DNA of 64,000 nucleotides from Actinomyces glycerinitolerans (GTDB taxonomy: Bacteria > Actinomycetota > Actinomycetes > Actinomycetales > Actinomycetaceae), in assembly GCF_900098745.1 (NCBI RefSeq), contig NZ_FQTT01000010.1, positions 264,567 through 328,566 on the forward strand, in the 5' to 3' direction. Positions 8,324 through 19,028 of the stretch are shown here, piece after piece. The number at the start of each line of letters is the position of its first letter. The stretch's first letter is position 1. A model generated the notes under the pieces. The model had not been told where the DNA came from. It searched no databases and saw only the letters and a list, made by a program, of their open reading frames with translations. Both the position numbers and the translations under genes were made by a program.

Positions 8324-10068
8324 GCACGGACCTCCTGGTTGGCTGCGGCAGTGGCGTGGGTCGCGCCGGCGAGGGCCGCGGCTTCGGCGTCGAGCCGGGG
8401 AGCTGCGGCCAGGGCGGCCAGGGCCTCCGCCAGTTCGTCGGGCCGCTGCTCGCCGTCCTCCGCGTTCTCAATCGGGGTGGCCGCGGCGGCGGGGGCCGCG
8501 GCGGCGGGCAGGTCCTCGACGTCGAGCGTGCCCTGCAGCATCCAGAAGTCCAGGGCCGCCTCGCGGACCTGCTCGCCGTGCAGGATGGACCACAGCCCGA
8601 TCCAACGGTGCCGCAGGAAGGTACGCAGCAGCTCGGTCGCCTCGGCAGCATCGGTACGCCCCTGGCACACGTGTACGCCGGCCACGCGGGCGGCGCAGAA
8701 ACCGCCCTGGCACGGGCCCATGCCGATGCGCAACTGGCGGCGCAGGTCGTCGAAGGAGGCGTCGGGCTGCTCGTCCATCAGGTCGGTGAGCATCTTGCGG
8801 GTGACCAGTTCGCACTCGCAGATGATCTGGTCCTCCAGCCGATCCTGCTCCCGGGCCGCCAGCCGGTGGGTGATGCGGTAGTTGTGGCCGGACTCGGAGC
8901 CGGGGACGGACTCGGTGTCCGTGGTGCACGGCCGCTCCACGCCCAGCTCGGCGCAGACGGCGTCGACCGTGTTCTTGGCCATCAGCCGGTAGGTGGTCAG
9001 CTTGCCGCCGGCCACGGTGATCAGCCCGGCCAGGCCCTCGGCCTCGCTGTGCCGCAGCACGGTCATGCCGCGGCTCATGTGGCGGGTATCGGTGCCGGAT
9101 ACGCGCTTGTCGCGCACCAGTGGCCGGGCGCCGGCCCAGGCGTGCACCAACCGCGTCTGCCGGAACCCGGGGATGAGGACCTCGCCGGCGTCGAGCATCT
9201 GGGCGACCTCTTCGCGGGGAATCGGGATGTGATCGGGGTCGGGGATGCGACTGTCGGTGGTGCCGATGATGGACACCGTGTGGTCGGGGACGAGGATGTC
9301 GCCGTCGGCGGGGTAGACGCAGCGATTGATGACGTGGTTGACCAGCCGGTGGTTGACGGCGATCATGATGCCCGCGCCGGCCACGATCTCCACCGCCTCG
9401 GAGCCGGCCATGGCGGCCAGGCGCCCGCCCCAGGGGCCGGCGGCGTTGACGACCATGGCACAGGAGATGGTCAGGTCCTCGCCGGTCTTGAGCCCGTGGG
9501 CCCGCACGGCGACGACGCGGCGGTCTTCCCCCTCGCCCTCAACCACCAGGTCGGTGACCTCGTGGTAGGTCAGGATCTCGGCGCCGTGAGCCCGGGCCGA
9601 GCGGGCGGCGCCCCACACCATCTGCCAGCCGTCCACGGCGGCGTCGTTGACGGCGAAGGCTCGCTTGATGCCGGGGTTCAGGCGCGGCTCCAGCCGCAGC
9701 GCCTCGGACAGGCTCAACTCCTCGCAGGCGACGCCGGTCTCCTGCGCGCCGATGAGGAAGCGGTCGGAGAATTCCAGGTCGTCCTCGGGGGTGACGACGA
9801 ACATGCCGCCGGTGCGCTCGACGGCGTCGGCGTGGACGCGGGAGACGATGGCGTTCTCCTCGGCGCACTCGCGGGCGGAGCCGGGGTCGGATACGACGTA
9901 GCGGCCGCCGGAGTGCAGCAGCCCATGGAAGCGGCCGGAGGTGCCCTGTGCCAGGTCGGCGCGCTCCAGCAGCACGACGCTCAGGCCACGCATGGCGGCG
10001 TCCCGGGCGACCCCGACGCCGGTGGCGCCGCCGCCGACGACGACCACGTCGGCAGTCATGGCTCTCAC
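8320..10068 (-). CDS. glpA: anaerobic glycerol-3-phosphate dehydrogenase subunit A
   Basis: 582 residues. The N-terminal FAD fold (VVVVGGGATGVGVARDAAMRG) and DAO domain oxidise glycerol 3-phosphate to dihydroxyacetone phosphate. Near residue 420 lies a BFD-like [2Fe-2S] domain (CECELVTRKML, then GPCQGGFCAARV). The last ~70 residues are Ala-rich and beyond the usual end of the family. I chose the GTG at 10068 because GGAGG lies 9 nt upstream; the ATG three codons later is less well placed. First gene of the glpABC operon, divergent from glpF-glpK. Confidence 0.95.
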   Translation of the reverse strand: MRAMTADVVVVGGGATGVGVARDAAMRGLSVVLLERADLAQGTSGRFHGLLHSGGRYVVSDPGSARECAEENAIVSRVHADAVERTGGMFVVTPEDDLEFSDRFLIGAQETGVACEELSLSEALRLEPRLNPGIKRAFAVNDAAVDGWQMVWGAARSARAHGAEILTYHEVTDLVVEGEGEDRRVVAVRAHGLKTGEDLTISCAMVVNAAGPWGGRLAAMAGSEAVEIVAGAGIMIAVNHRLVNHVINRCVYPADGDILVPDHTVSIIGTTDSRIPDPDHIPIPREEVAQMLDAGEVLIPGFRQTRLVHAWAGARPLVRDKRVSGTDTRHMSRGMTVLRHSEAEGLAGLITVAGGKLTTYRLMAKNTVDAVCAELGVERPCTTDTESVPGSESGHNYRITHRLAAREQDRLEDQIICECELVTRKMLTDLMDEQPDASFDDLRRQLRIGMGPCQGGFCAARVAGVHVCQGRTDAAEATELLRTFLRHRWIGLWSILHGEQVREAALDFWMLQGTLDVEDLPAAAAPAAAATPIENAEDGEQRPDELAEALAALAAAPRLDAEAAALAGATHATAAANQEVRA

Positions 10069-10457
10069 TTTTTAGGACCTCCTCGTCCGGCTCGGCGGGG
10101 CGGCCACGCCGGGCCACCCGAACTGTTTGTCATTTTCATGACTACACGGCGTCGGGAGCTCGTGCACGCCGAATGCGCAAACGTTCACCGCGCGACACGA
10201 CGGCGCGCACCTATTTCCCGTAACGATCGGACAAACCCCCTTTTTTCTTTGCAAATCCGCCGACTTCGCAACTGAGTTTCACCTCACCAACCTTCCGTCC
10301 CGGCGGTGCAGAGCTCCGAATCGGGGGCCGCCGTCGAGTACTTTCTAGGGTGTTCGGGCACAGCAACGACTCCGCCCGATCCTTCGTGGAACGCGGGCGG
10401 CGGCAGGCCGCTCGCCCTACACATCGAGCACGCTGTCGTGCAGAAAGTGAGCAGGCC
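10069..10457. promoter_or_regulatory. divergent control region between glpABC and glpF-glpK
   Basis: 389 nt with no gene that I can support. It must contain the promoters of both glycerol operons. It includes a pyrimidine-rich tract (CCCCCTTTTTTCTTT near 10236) and the palindromic core AACGTT in CAAACGTTCACC near 10179, either of which could be part of a regulator site. I cannot assign a -10/-35 pair with confidence. Confidence 0.45.
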
Positions 10458-11192
10458 ATGAGTCTCGCCCAGATCTTCCTATCGGAGTTCTTCGGGACGT
10501 TCATCCTCATCCTCTTTGGTGCCGGCGTCTGCGCCGCCGTCAATCTCCCCAAGTCCAAGGCGCAGGGATCCGGCTGGATCGTCATCGCCTTCGGATGGGG
10601 CCTGGCGGTCTTCATGGGCGTCTACGCCGCCTACGCCACCGGCGGTCACCTGAACCCGGCAGTCACCATCGGCCTGGCCGTAGCCGGCAAGGATCTGGCG
10701 GCGGGTGTCCCTGCCACCGCCGCGAACATCTGCATCTACATCCTCGCCCAGATGCTGGGCGCCATCGTCGGCGCTGTCGCAGCCTGGCTGGCCTACAAGA
10801 AGCACTTCGACGAGCAGGCCCCCGGCGAGGTCAAGCTCAGCTGCTTCTCCACCGGCCCCGGCATCCGCTCCTACGGCTGGAACGTCGTCACCGAGGCCAT
10901 CGGCACCTTCGCCCTGGTCTCCTGGGTGATCTACAACGGCAAGTCCCCCTCCGAGCTCGGCCCGCTGGCGGTGGCCTTCGTGATTGTCGCCATCGGCCTG
11001 TCGCTGGGTGGCCCCACCGGCTACGCCATCAACCCCGCCCGTGACCTGGGTCCGCGCATCGCCTACGCGTTCCTGCCGATCCCGGGCAAGGGCTCCGCTG
11101 ACTGGGCCTACTCCTGGGTGCCGGTGGTCGGCCCGCTCCTCGGCGGCGTCGTCGCCGGTCTGCTCATCCCGAACATGGCCGGGCTGTTCTGA
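10458..11192 (+). CDS. glpF: glycerol facilitator (aquaglyceroporin)
   Basis: 244 residues, six membrane segments. Both MIP signatures are present: NPA at residues 66-68 (GGHLNPAVT) and NPARD at 192-196. The Asp after the second NPAR is characteristic of glycerol facilitators rather than water-only aquaporins. It lets glycerol diffuse in for trapping by GlpK, encoded 45 bp downstream in the same operon. I took the ATG at 10458, where MSLAQIFLSEFFGTF matches the family N-terminus; the open frame extends upstream without coding character. Confidence 0.95.
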   Translation: MSLAQIFLSEFFGTFILILFGAGVCAAVNLPKSKAQGSGWIVIAFGWGLAVFMGVYAAYATGGHLNPAVTIGLAVAGKDLAAGVPATAANICIYILAQMLGAIVGAVAAWLAYKKHFDEQAPGEVKLSCFSTGPGIRSYGWNVVTEAIGTFALVSWVIYNGKSPSELGPLAVAFVIVAIGLSLGGPTGYAINPARDLGPRIAYAFLPIPGKGSADWAYSWVPVVGPLLGGVVAGLLIPNMAGLF

Positions 11193-11236
11193 CATTCGCC
11201 CGCAATCACAATGAAGTGAACTGAAAGGACTCGTTC

Positions 11237-12775
<1,539 letters not shown>

Positions 12776-12854
12776 GCGTCGGCGTCCGGGCCGCCGCGTG
12801 AGTCCCAGGCCGGCTGACGCGACCTCAACCCGAGCACCCGCACACCGAAACCTG

Positions 12855-12889
12855 CTGGGGCCCGGCACCGTGATGGTGCCGGGCCCCAG
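12855..12889 (+). terminator. terminator of glpF-glpK
   Basis: A perfect 15-bp stem (CTGGGGCCCGGCACC with its complement) and a 5-nt loop, 80 nt after the glpK stop codon. No U-tract follows. Confidence 0.8.
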
Positions 12890-12974
12890 TGCCTACCCGA
12901 CAAACCCGGCCCCGTGCGGGCGGTGCCGCATCAGGTTCCCCAATCAGGTTTCCCAAGCTTCATGTGACGAGAGC

Positions 12975-12995
12975 GAATTGATGTGATAATTCAAT
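12975..12995 (+). promoter_or_regulatory. AT-rich palindromic promoter element upstream of the lactate permease gene
   Basis: In an otherwise GC-rich region, ATTGA-9 nt-TCAAT and GAATT-8 nt-AATTC form overlapping inverted repeats around TGTGATAAT, which reads as an extended -10 (TGn-GATAAT). The start codon is 85 nt downstream. The overlap of palindrome and -10 suggests an operator, perhaps for a GntR-type lactate regulator; that regulator is not identified here. Confidence 0.5.
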
Positions 12996-13074
12996 GGTCG
13001 CCGTCGCCGCACGGCCTCGTCACGATCCCAACCGACTTCGACACCGTCGTCGCCCACCCCGCCCGGAACAGCTC

Positions 13075-14751
13075 ATGACACTTACAGCATCCCTGCTCGC
13101 CACGGCCTTCACGCCCTCGACGACCGCCGTCGGTGGCAATGTCTTCCTCACCGCGATCATCGGTCTCCTGCCACTGATCGCGTTCTTCGTACTCATGGGC
13201 GCCTTCAAGGTCGCCACCCACTGGTGCGCGATCATCTCCCTGGTGCTTTCCGCCGTGATCGCCGTCGTCGCCTTCCACATGCCGGTGGGGATGACGGCGC
13301 TGTCGGCCACGCAGGGCCTGGCCATGGGCTTCGTGCCGATCATCTACATCATCATCGCCGCCGTCTGGCTGTACAACCTCACCGAGACCTCCGGCCGCAG
13401 CCAGGACCTGAAGGCCGTGTTCAACGCCATCGGCAAGGGCGACCAGCGCGCCCAGGCCCTGATCGTCGCCTTCTGCTTCTGCGGCCTGCTGGAGGGGCTG
13501 GCCGGTTTCGGCGCCCCCGTGGCGATCACCGCCGCCATGCTGGTGACCCTGGGGGTGCCCAAGCTCAAGGCCGCGATCACCACCATCGTGGGCAACGGCA
13601 TCTACGTCGGCTTCGGCGCCATGTCCATCCCGGCAACCACCGCCGGGAACCTCGGCGGCGAGGATCCGGTTTCCGTCGCCCAGAACATGGGTCACCTGAC
13701 CTCCCTCATCTGCGTGCTGGTGCCCTTCCTGCTGCTGTTCATCCTCGACGGCGCCCGCGGGGTGCGGCAGCTGTGGCCGCTGGCGCTGGTGGCCGGCATC
13801 GCGGCCGGCATCGGCCATTTCGTCACCCCCAGCCTCTCCTACGAGCTGACCTCGGTGGTGGGCGCGCTGCTCGCCTTCGCCGCCTGCTACCTGTTCCTGC
13901 TGGCCTGGACGCCGAACACGCCGGGTGAGTACCACTCCGAGGTCGCGGCCGCCGACAAGCCCGACCGCGAGCGCGTCATCCTGGCGCTGCTGCCCTACGT
14001 GCTCGTGGTGGTCATCATCGCCATCACCAAGTTGTGGAAGCTCGGCGTGGACCTGTCCGCCGTCCTGTCCGGCACCGATATCAAGATCCCCTGGCCGGGC
14101 GTGTACGGCAACCTGCTCACCGCCGACGGCGAGGCCTCCAGCTCCGCGGTCTACAACCTCCAGACGCTGTCCAACCCGGGCACCTGGATCCTGCTCACGG
14201 CGGTGATCGTGTGCATCGTCTACGGCACCCGTTCCTCGGGCGGGCGCTTCCAGACCTCCATCGGCGCCATGTTCGCGGTGCTGCCGCGCACGATCTACAC
14301 GCTGCGCATGTCCATCCTGACCATCGCCTCCGTGATGGCCCTGGCCTACGTCATGAACTTCTCCGGCCAGACCACGGCCGTGGGCGCCGCCCTGGCCACC
14401 ACCGGCGCGGCCTTCGCCTTCCTGTCCCCCGTGCTGGGCTGGGTCGGCACGGCGGTGGCGGGCTCGGCCACCAGCGCCGGCGCGCTGTTCGCCAACCTGC
14501 AGGCCACCGCCGCCGCACAGGCCCACCTGGACCCGCGCATTCTGCTGGCCGCCAACACCATCGGCGGCGGCCTGGGCAAGATCGTCTCCCCGCAGAACTT
14601 GGCGGTGGTCACCACGGCCGTGGACGCCCCCGGCACCGACGCGGAGATCCTCAAGAAGGCCGCCCCCTACTCCATCGGGCTGCTGCTGGTGCTTTGCTGC
14701 CTGGTGCTGGCCGCCTCCCAGGGCTGGCTGGGCGCCTACATGCCGGCGTGA
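13075..14751 (+). CDS. L-lactate permease
   Basis: 558 residues, 12-14 predicted membrane segments, matching the LctP/LldP family (proton-coupled lactate uptake). Typical motifs include GLLEGLAGFGAPVAITAAML in the first half and FSGQTTAVGAALATTGAAF with GWVGTAVAGSATSAGALF in the second. It would supply lactate to the LutABC oxidation complex encoded 1.2 kb downstream. I chose the ATG at 13075 (MTLTASLLATAF); an upstream in-frame start would add 27 Arg/Pro-rich residues unlike a membrane protein N-terminus. Confidence 0.93.
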   Translation: MTLTASLLATAFTPSTTAVGGNVFLTAIIGLLPLIAFFVLMGAFKVATHWCAIISLVLSAVIAVVAFHMPVGMTALSATQGLAMGFVPIIYIIIAAVWLYNLTETSGRSQDLKAVFNAIGKGDQRAQALIVAFCFCGLLEGLAGFGAPVAITAAMLVTLGVPKLKAAITTIVGNGIYVGFGAMSIPATTAGNLGGEDPVSVAQNMGHLTSLICVLVPFLLLFILDGARGVRQLWPLALVAGIAAGIGHFVTPSLSYELTSVVGALLAFAACYLFLLAWTPNTPGEYHSEVAAADKPDRERVILALLPYVLVVVIIAITKLWKLGVDLSAVLSGTDIKIPWPGVYGNLLTADGEASSSAVYNLQTLSNPGTWILLTAVIVCIVYGTRSSGGRFQTSIGAMFAVLPRTIYTLRMSILTIASVMALAYVMNFSGQTTAVGAALATTGAAFAFLSPVLGWVGTAVAGSATSAGALFANLQATAAAQAHLDPRILLAANTIGGGLGKIVSPQNLAVVTTAVDAPGTDAEILKKAAPYSIGLLLVLCCLVLAASQGWLGAYMPA

Positions 14752-14764
14752 CGTCGGGCCAAAC

Positions 14765-15370
14765 ATGACGTCCTCGAACCGTCGTACTCGTTGCGCGCGT
14801 CGGCACCTGAGAAGCGGGGGCCTCGGCACGGCAGTCGCCTGCATAACTATGAGCGCAGTCCTTCTCCTTGGCGCGTGCTCCTCTGCGCCCTCACAGGAAC
14901 AGGGCAATGGGCAGGACGAACGTTTCGCCGAATTCACGCAGTACGTTCCCGACCCACTGACCGTGCAGACCTCCCTGGACTCGGTCACCAGCCGCATGCC
15001 GGCCATGGGTGCCACGGACGTGCACTTCGTCGGGCAGTATCGGGTCAACAAGGGCGAGTCCCGGCTGCCGGAGCCCGATCGCCCCTACTGGTTCCACGCC
15101 GTCATCGAAGTCGACCGGGCCACCAGCCAGGCTCTGAGCGACGCCGCGACTACCACGCCCGACCTGCTGCCGCCGATCTACCCCGACCTGCACCAATACG
15201 TTCCCCAGGACTGCACCTTCGTCACCGTCCCGGAGTCCGACGCGAACCGGATTCTCGACACCGAGAACGCCGACCTCGAGGGAGGCTCGGAGCGGTTCAC
15301 CGTGGATGAGCTGGCACTGTCCACCGAGCGCAACCTCGTCGTCATGGTCGGCACCGGGCACTACTCCTGA
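14765..15370 (+). CDS. hypothetical lipoprotein
   Basis: 201 residues with a basic N-terminus, a hydrophobic stretch and a lipobox ending at Cys38 (LLLGAC), so it is probably a membrane-anchored lipoprotein on the outer face. The mature part contains no motif I recognise. It begins 13 bp after the permease stop codon and may be cotranscribed with it; a role in lactate uptake is possible but not supported by the sequence. Confidence 0.75.
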   Translation: MTSSNRRTRCARRHLRSGGLGTAVACITMSAVLLLGACSSAPSQEQGNGQDERFAEFTQYVPDPLTVQTSLDSVTSRMPAMGATDVHFVGQYRVNKGESRLPEPDRPYWFHAVIEVDRATSQALSDAATTTPDLLPPIYPDLHQYVPQDCTFVTVPESDANRILDTENADLEGGSERFTVDELALSTERNLVVMVGTGHYS

Positions 15371-15925
15371 CGGCGTAACACCATGCTCAAGGGGGCAGGG
15401 CTCGTGGCGGGGTGGCAATTCCCGTAGGGATCCCTTAAGCGGCGGGACGACGCTTCGTACCTTCCGGTGGACGCTTCGTACCCTCCGGTGACGGTTCGGC
15501 ACTCCAGGGTACGAACCGTCGCCGGAGGGTACGAAGCGCTGATGCCAAGTGCCGAAGCGTCGTCGGAAGTGCCGAAGCGTCGGCGCCAGGTGGCCAACCG
15601 CAAACAGCCGCGCACCCCGGAAACCGCCCCGCCCCCACACCCGCACCCTCGAACCGGAAGAGTCAGCCAACGACATCGTCGGCCGCACGCGGCAACAGGT
15701 GAGGAAAACCGAAGACCGGACTTGCGGAATGTGATCCAAAACGCGCCCGCCGCGGCGCCCACACGACCACCCGCCGACCCGAAACGCCACCACTTTCCCC
15801 CGAGATTCCAGGCCTCACCCAGGGAGCTCGAAGGTGCTCGCGCCGACCGGTGGAGACGGCCGCGCCGCCGTCCTAACCTGGTCACGGTTACGCCAACGCC
15901 GCCGTGGAGGAAAGGACCCCATCCC
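15371..15925. other. 555-nt intergenic region upstream of lutABC
   Basis: Contains the repeat cluster at 15450-15582, described separately, and the lut promoter. An open frame crosses the whole region into lutA, but its predicted protein is rich in Arg/Pro and matches nothing. CTGGTCACGGTTACG near 15880 could be a regulator site; I cannot assign it. Confidence 0.45.
15450..15582. repeat. cluster of short direct and inverted repeats upstream of lutA
   Basis: ACGCTTCGTACCTTCCGGTG at 15450 and ACGCTTCGTACCCTCCGGTG at 15471 are 21-bp tandem copies. ACGGTTCG (15491) and CGAACCGT (15512) are inverted around 13 bp. CCGGAGGGTACGAAGCG (15522) is the reverse complement of the 15471 copy. AAGTGCCGAAGCGTCG occurs at 15547 and 15567, a 20-bp period. 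The whole cluster can fold into nested hairpins and resembles a REP-type intergenic element. Confidence 0.75.
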
Positions 15926-16726
15926 TTGCGCATCGCACTATTCGCCACGTGTCTGGCAGACACGATGTTCCCTCAGGCCGCACAGGCCACCGTCAGTATT
16001 CTCGAGCGCCTCGGCCACGAGGTGGTCTTCCCCCAGGGGCAGGCCTGCTGTGGTCAGATGCACGCCAACACCGGTTACTTCAAGCAGGCCGCCTCCATCG
16101 TGGCCAACCACGTCAAGACCTTCGAGCCGGTCCTGGACGGGGAGTGGGACGCAGTCGTCGTACCCTCCGGGTCCTGCGCGGGCGCCGCCCGGCACGAACA
16201 GCGGCTCGTGGCCGAGCACGTGGGCGACGCCGCCCTGGTCAAGCGGGTGGACGCCCTGAGCAAGTACACCTACGACATCTCCGAGTTCCTCGTCGACGTA
16301 CTCGGCCTGGAGGACGTGGGCGCCTACTTCCCGCACACGGTCACCTACCACCCCACCTGCCACTCCATGCGGGTGGCGCACGTCGGCGACCGCCCCTACC
16401 GGCTGCTGCGGGCCGTCGAGGGCCTGACCCTCATCGAGCTTCCCGATGAGAAGGTGTGCTGCGGCTTCGGCGGCACCTTCTCCATCAAGAACTCCGACAC
16501 CTCCACCGCCATGGTCGCGGACAAGGCCGCCAACGTCATGTCCACCGGCGCCGAGGTGCTGTGCACCGGCGACTACTCCTGCCTCATGAACATCGGCGGG
16601 GCCCTGTCCCGCGTCAACTCCGGCGTGCGCGTCATGCACCTGGCGGAGATTCTCGCCTCCACCAAGGAAGCCCCGTTCGAGGGCCACGTCTCCTTCCAGC
16701 CCAGCAAGGATCAGGTGCGACTGTAA
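15926..16726 (+). CDS. lutA: lactate utilization protein A (Fe-S protein)
   Basis: 266 residues. The CCG domain cysteines are present: ACCGQMHANTGY at residues 40-51, SGSCAG, the paired HPTCHS, and VCCGFGG near residue 180. LutA, LutB and LutC together oxidise L-lactate to pyruvate. The start is a TTG: the conserved N-terminus MRIALFATCLADTMFP begins exactly there, and GGAGGAAAGGA lies just upstream. First gene of lutABC; its stop codon overlaps the lutB start by 1 bp. Confidence 0.93.
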   Translation: MRIALFATCLADTMFPQAAQATVSILERLGHEVVFPQGQACCGQMHANTGYFKQAASIVANHVKTFEPVLDGEWDAVVVPSGSCAGAARHEQRLVAEHVGDAALVKRVDALSKYTYDISEFLVDVLGLEDVGAYFPHTVTYHPTCHSMRVAHVGDRPYRLLRAVEGLTLIELPDEKVCCGFGGTFSIKNSDTSTAMVADKAANVMSTGAEVLCTGDYSCLMNIGGALSRVNSGVRVMHLAEILASTKEAPFEGHVSFQPSKDQVRL

Positions 16727-18315
16727 TGACCCAGACGTTTCTAGGCATGCCCGCCTCCGCCCCCGACGAGCAGCCCCACACCGGTGGCTGGCGCACCAAT
16801 GTCGCGGTCCCGCAGGACACGCTGCGCTGGGGCCACACCTTCCCCGAGGGCGCCCACAAGACCCTCGCCAACACCCAGATGCGCCGCAACCTGGGCCACG
16901 CCACCCGCACCATCCGCAACAAGCGGCAAATGCGCGTGGACGAGATGCCCGACTGGGAGGACCTGCGCAACGCGGCGGAGGCCGTCAAGTTCGAGGTCGC
17001 CTCCCGTCTACCGGAACTGTTGGAGCAGTTCGAGGCCAATGTGACCGCCAACGGCGGCATCGTCCACTGGGCCCGCGACGCCGCCGAGGCCAACCAGATC
17101 GTCGCCGACATCATCAAGTCCAAGGGCGTGGACGACGTCGTCAAGATCAAGTCGATGGCCACCCAGGAGACCAACCTCAACGAGTACCTGGCGGACGAGG
17201 GCATCACCGCGCACGAGACCGACCTGGCCGAGATGATCGTCCAGCTCGCCGACGACATGCCCTCCCACATCGTGGTTCCGGCCATCCACCGCAACCGTTC
17301 CGAGGTGCGCGGCATCTTCCTGGACCGCATGGGCGACGCCCCCGAGAACCTCTCGGACAACCCGCAGGAGCTCACCGCCGCCGCGCGTGCACACCTGCGC
17401 CGCAAGTTCCTGCACGCCAAGGTGGCCGTCTCCGGCACCAACATGGGCGTGGCCGAGACCGGCACCGTCTCCATCTTCGAGTCCGAGGGCAACGGCCGCA
17501 TGTGCCTGACCCTGCCGGACACGCTGATCACGCTGATGGGCATTGAGAAACTGGTCCCCCGCTTCCAGGACGTGGAGATCTTCACCCAGCTGCTGCCCCG
17601 CTCCGCGACCGGCGAGCGCATGAACCCCTACACCTCCATGTGGACGGGCGTCACTCCCGGCGACGGCCCGCAGGAGTTCCACCTGATCCTCATGGACAAC
17701 GGCCGCACCAAGGTGCTCACCGACCCGATCGGTCGGCAGGCCCTGGCCTGCATCCGCTGCGGCTCGTGCATGAACATCTGCCCCGTCTACCAGCACACCG
17801 GCGGGCACGCCTACGGCTCGGTCTACCCCGGTCCGATCGGCTCGATCCTCACCCCCCAGCTCACGCAGGGGCTCGACGACGACGATCCGGTCCACACCCT
17901 GCCCTTCGCCTCCTCCCTGTGCGGGGCCTGCGGGGAGGTGTGCCCGGTCAAGATCGACATCCCCACCATCCTGATTCACCTGCGGGCCCGCAGCGTGGAC
18001 GTCAAGCGCCGCCTGGTGCCGGACATGTGGGACGTGGCCATGAACGCCACCACCCCGATCATGTCCAATGGCAAGGCCTGGCTGGCGGCCACCGAGGGGG
18101 TCAAGGCCACCCGGCTGATCGGGCATGACGGGCGCATCGGAGCCCTGCCCTTCCCCGCCTCCCTGTGGACGCGCTCGCGCGACCTGCCGATCGCCCCCAA
18201 GGAGTCGTTGCGGCACTGGTGGAAGCGCACCCATCCAGATGGCGTCACCCCGGCCCGCCCGGCCACCGACGCCGTCGACGCCGCCCAGCCCGCCGCCACC
18301 GAGGAGAACCGCTGA
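16726..18315 (+). CDS. lutB: lactate utilization protein B (ferredoxin-like LUD protein)
   Basis: 529 residues. The N-terminal two-thirds is a LUD domain (GTNMGVAETGTVSIFESEGN is the family hallmark), followed by two [4Fe-4S] motifs, CIRCGSCMNICPVY near residue 342 and CGACGEVCP near 399. It carries electrons in the LutABC lactate dehydrogenase complex. The start at the ATG overlapping the lutA stop gives MTQTFLGMPASAP; the open frame upstream is antisense-like. The C-terminal ~40 residues are Ala/Thr/Pro-rich. Confidence 0.94.
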   Translation: MTQTFLGMPASAPDEQPHTGGWRTNVAVPQDTLRWGHTFPEGAHKTLANTQMRRNLGHATRTIRNKRQMRVDEMPDWEDLRNAAEAVKFEVASRLPELLEQFEANVTANGGIVHWARDAAEANQIVADIIKSKGVDDVVKIKSMATQETNLNEYLADEGITAHETDLAEMIVQLADDMPSHIVVPAIHRNRSEVRGIFLDRMGDAPENLSDNPQELTAAARAHLRRKFLHAKVAVSGTNMGVAETGTVSIFESEGNGRMCLTLPDTLITLMGIEKLVPRFQDVEIFTQLLPRSATGERMNPYTSMWTGVTPGDGPQEFHLILMDNGRTKVLTDPIGRQALACIRCGSCMNICPVYQHTGGHAYGSVYPGPIGSILTPQLTQGLDDDDPVHTLPFASSLCGACGEVCPVKIDIPTILIHLRARSVDVKRRLVPDMWDVAMNATTPIMSNGKAWLAATEGVKATRLIGHDGRIGALPFPASLWTRSRDLPIAPKESLRHWWKRTHPDGVTPARPATDAVDAAQPAATEENR

Positions 18316-18968
18316 TGGATGCCAAGACCGCCATTCTCGCCCGTGCCCGCGAGGCCATCTCCCGCTCTCAGCAGGGCCGCCCGGTGCGCGAGATCCCGCG
18401 TGACTACATTCGTGTCGGCGCCGATGCCCCCGGCTCGGAGCCGGTGGTGACGGACATGATCGAGAAGCTCGAGGACTACTCCGCGAAGGTGGTACAGGCC
18501 TCGAAGGACGCCGCCATCCTGGACGGTATCGACGAGCTGCTCGGAGAGGCGAGGACCGTCGTCGTCCCCGCCGGGCTGCCCGCCGCGTACAAGGAAGCGG
18601 CCGCCCGCAACGGACGCAAAGTGGTGGAGGACTCCCGCGAGCAGCAGATCCCCACGCTCGAACTCAACGAGATCGACGCCGTCGTCACCTGCTCCCGGGT
18701 GGGCGTGTCCCTGTCCGGGACGATCTGCCTGGACGGAGAACCCGATCAGGGCCGGCGCGCCATCACCCTCGTGCCGGACAAGCACGTGATCGTGCTGGAA
18801 CGCGAGATGATCATGCCGACCGTGCCGCAGGCCGTCGACGTGCTCGGCCGGCACCCCACCCGCCCGATGACCTGGATCGCCGGCCCCTCGGCGACTTCCG
18901 ACATTGAGCTGGTGCGTGTCAACGGCGTGCATGGCCCGCGCAACCTGGGCGTGGTCATCGCCCACTGA
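18315..18968 (+). CDS. lutC: lactate utilization protein C
   Basis: 217 residues, LUD domain. The family core VVTCSRVGVSLSGTICLDGEPDQGRRA, broken here for quoting into VGVSLSGTICLDG and its flanks, and the ending VNGVHGPRNLGVVI are clear. It completes the L-lactate oxidation complex. The ATG overlaps the lutB stop codon (TGATG), with GAGGAGAA upstream. A strong hairpin follows immediately, ending the operon. Confidence 0.93.
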   Translation: MDAKTAILARAREAISRSQQGRPVREIPRDYIRVGADAPGSEPVVTDMIEKLEDYSAKVVQASKDAAILDGIDELLGEARTVVVPAGLPAAYKEAAARNGRKVVEDSREQQIPTLELNEIDAVVTCSRVGVSLSGTICLDGEPDQGRRAITLVPDKHVIVLEREMIMPTVPQAVDVLGRHPTRPMTWIAGPSATSDIELVRVNGVHGPRNLGVVIAH

Positions 18969-18970
18969 GA

Positions 18971-18998
18971 CCAGTGCCGCCTATCGGGGCGGCACTGG
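18971..18998 (+). terminator. terminator of lutABC
   Basis: A perfect 11-bp stem CCAGTGCCGCC/GGCGGCACTGG with a 6-nt loop, 3 nt after the lutC stop codon. Confidence 0.8.
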
Positions 18999-19028
18999 CG
19001 GCCGGTACCTGACGGCAACGAGGCTCGC

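Noticed and set aside
5499-8651. A 1050-residue open frame covering glpC and much of glpB
   Set aside because: Only the part from 6869 onward matches GlpC. The upstream portion is Arg/Pro/Gly-rich and out of frame with glpB, so it is a high-GC shadow.
7811-8881. Long plus-strand open frames opposite glpB/glpA (also 8356-10275, 12991-15051 minus)
   Set aside because: They are antisense to confidently identified genes and have His/Gln/Gly-rich compositions typical of reverse frames in high-GC DNA.
12855-12889. Perfect hairpin considered as a mobile-element end
   Set aside because: Single copy, directly after glpK, best explained as a terminator.
15467-15925. Long extension upstream of lutA
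   Set aside because: It runs through the repeat cluster, and the LutA family begins at the TTG at 15926.
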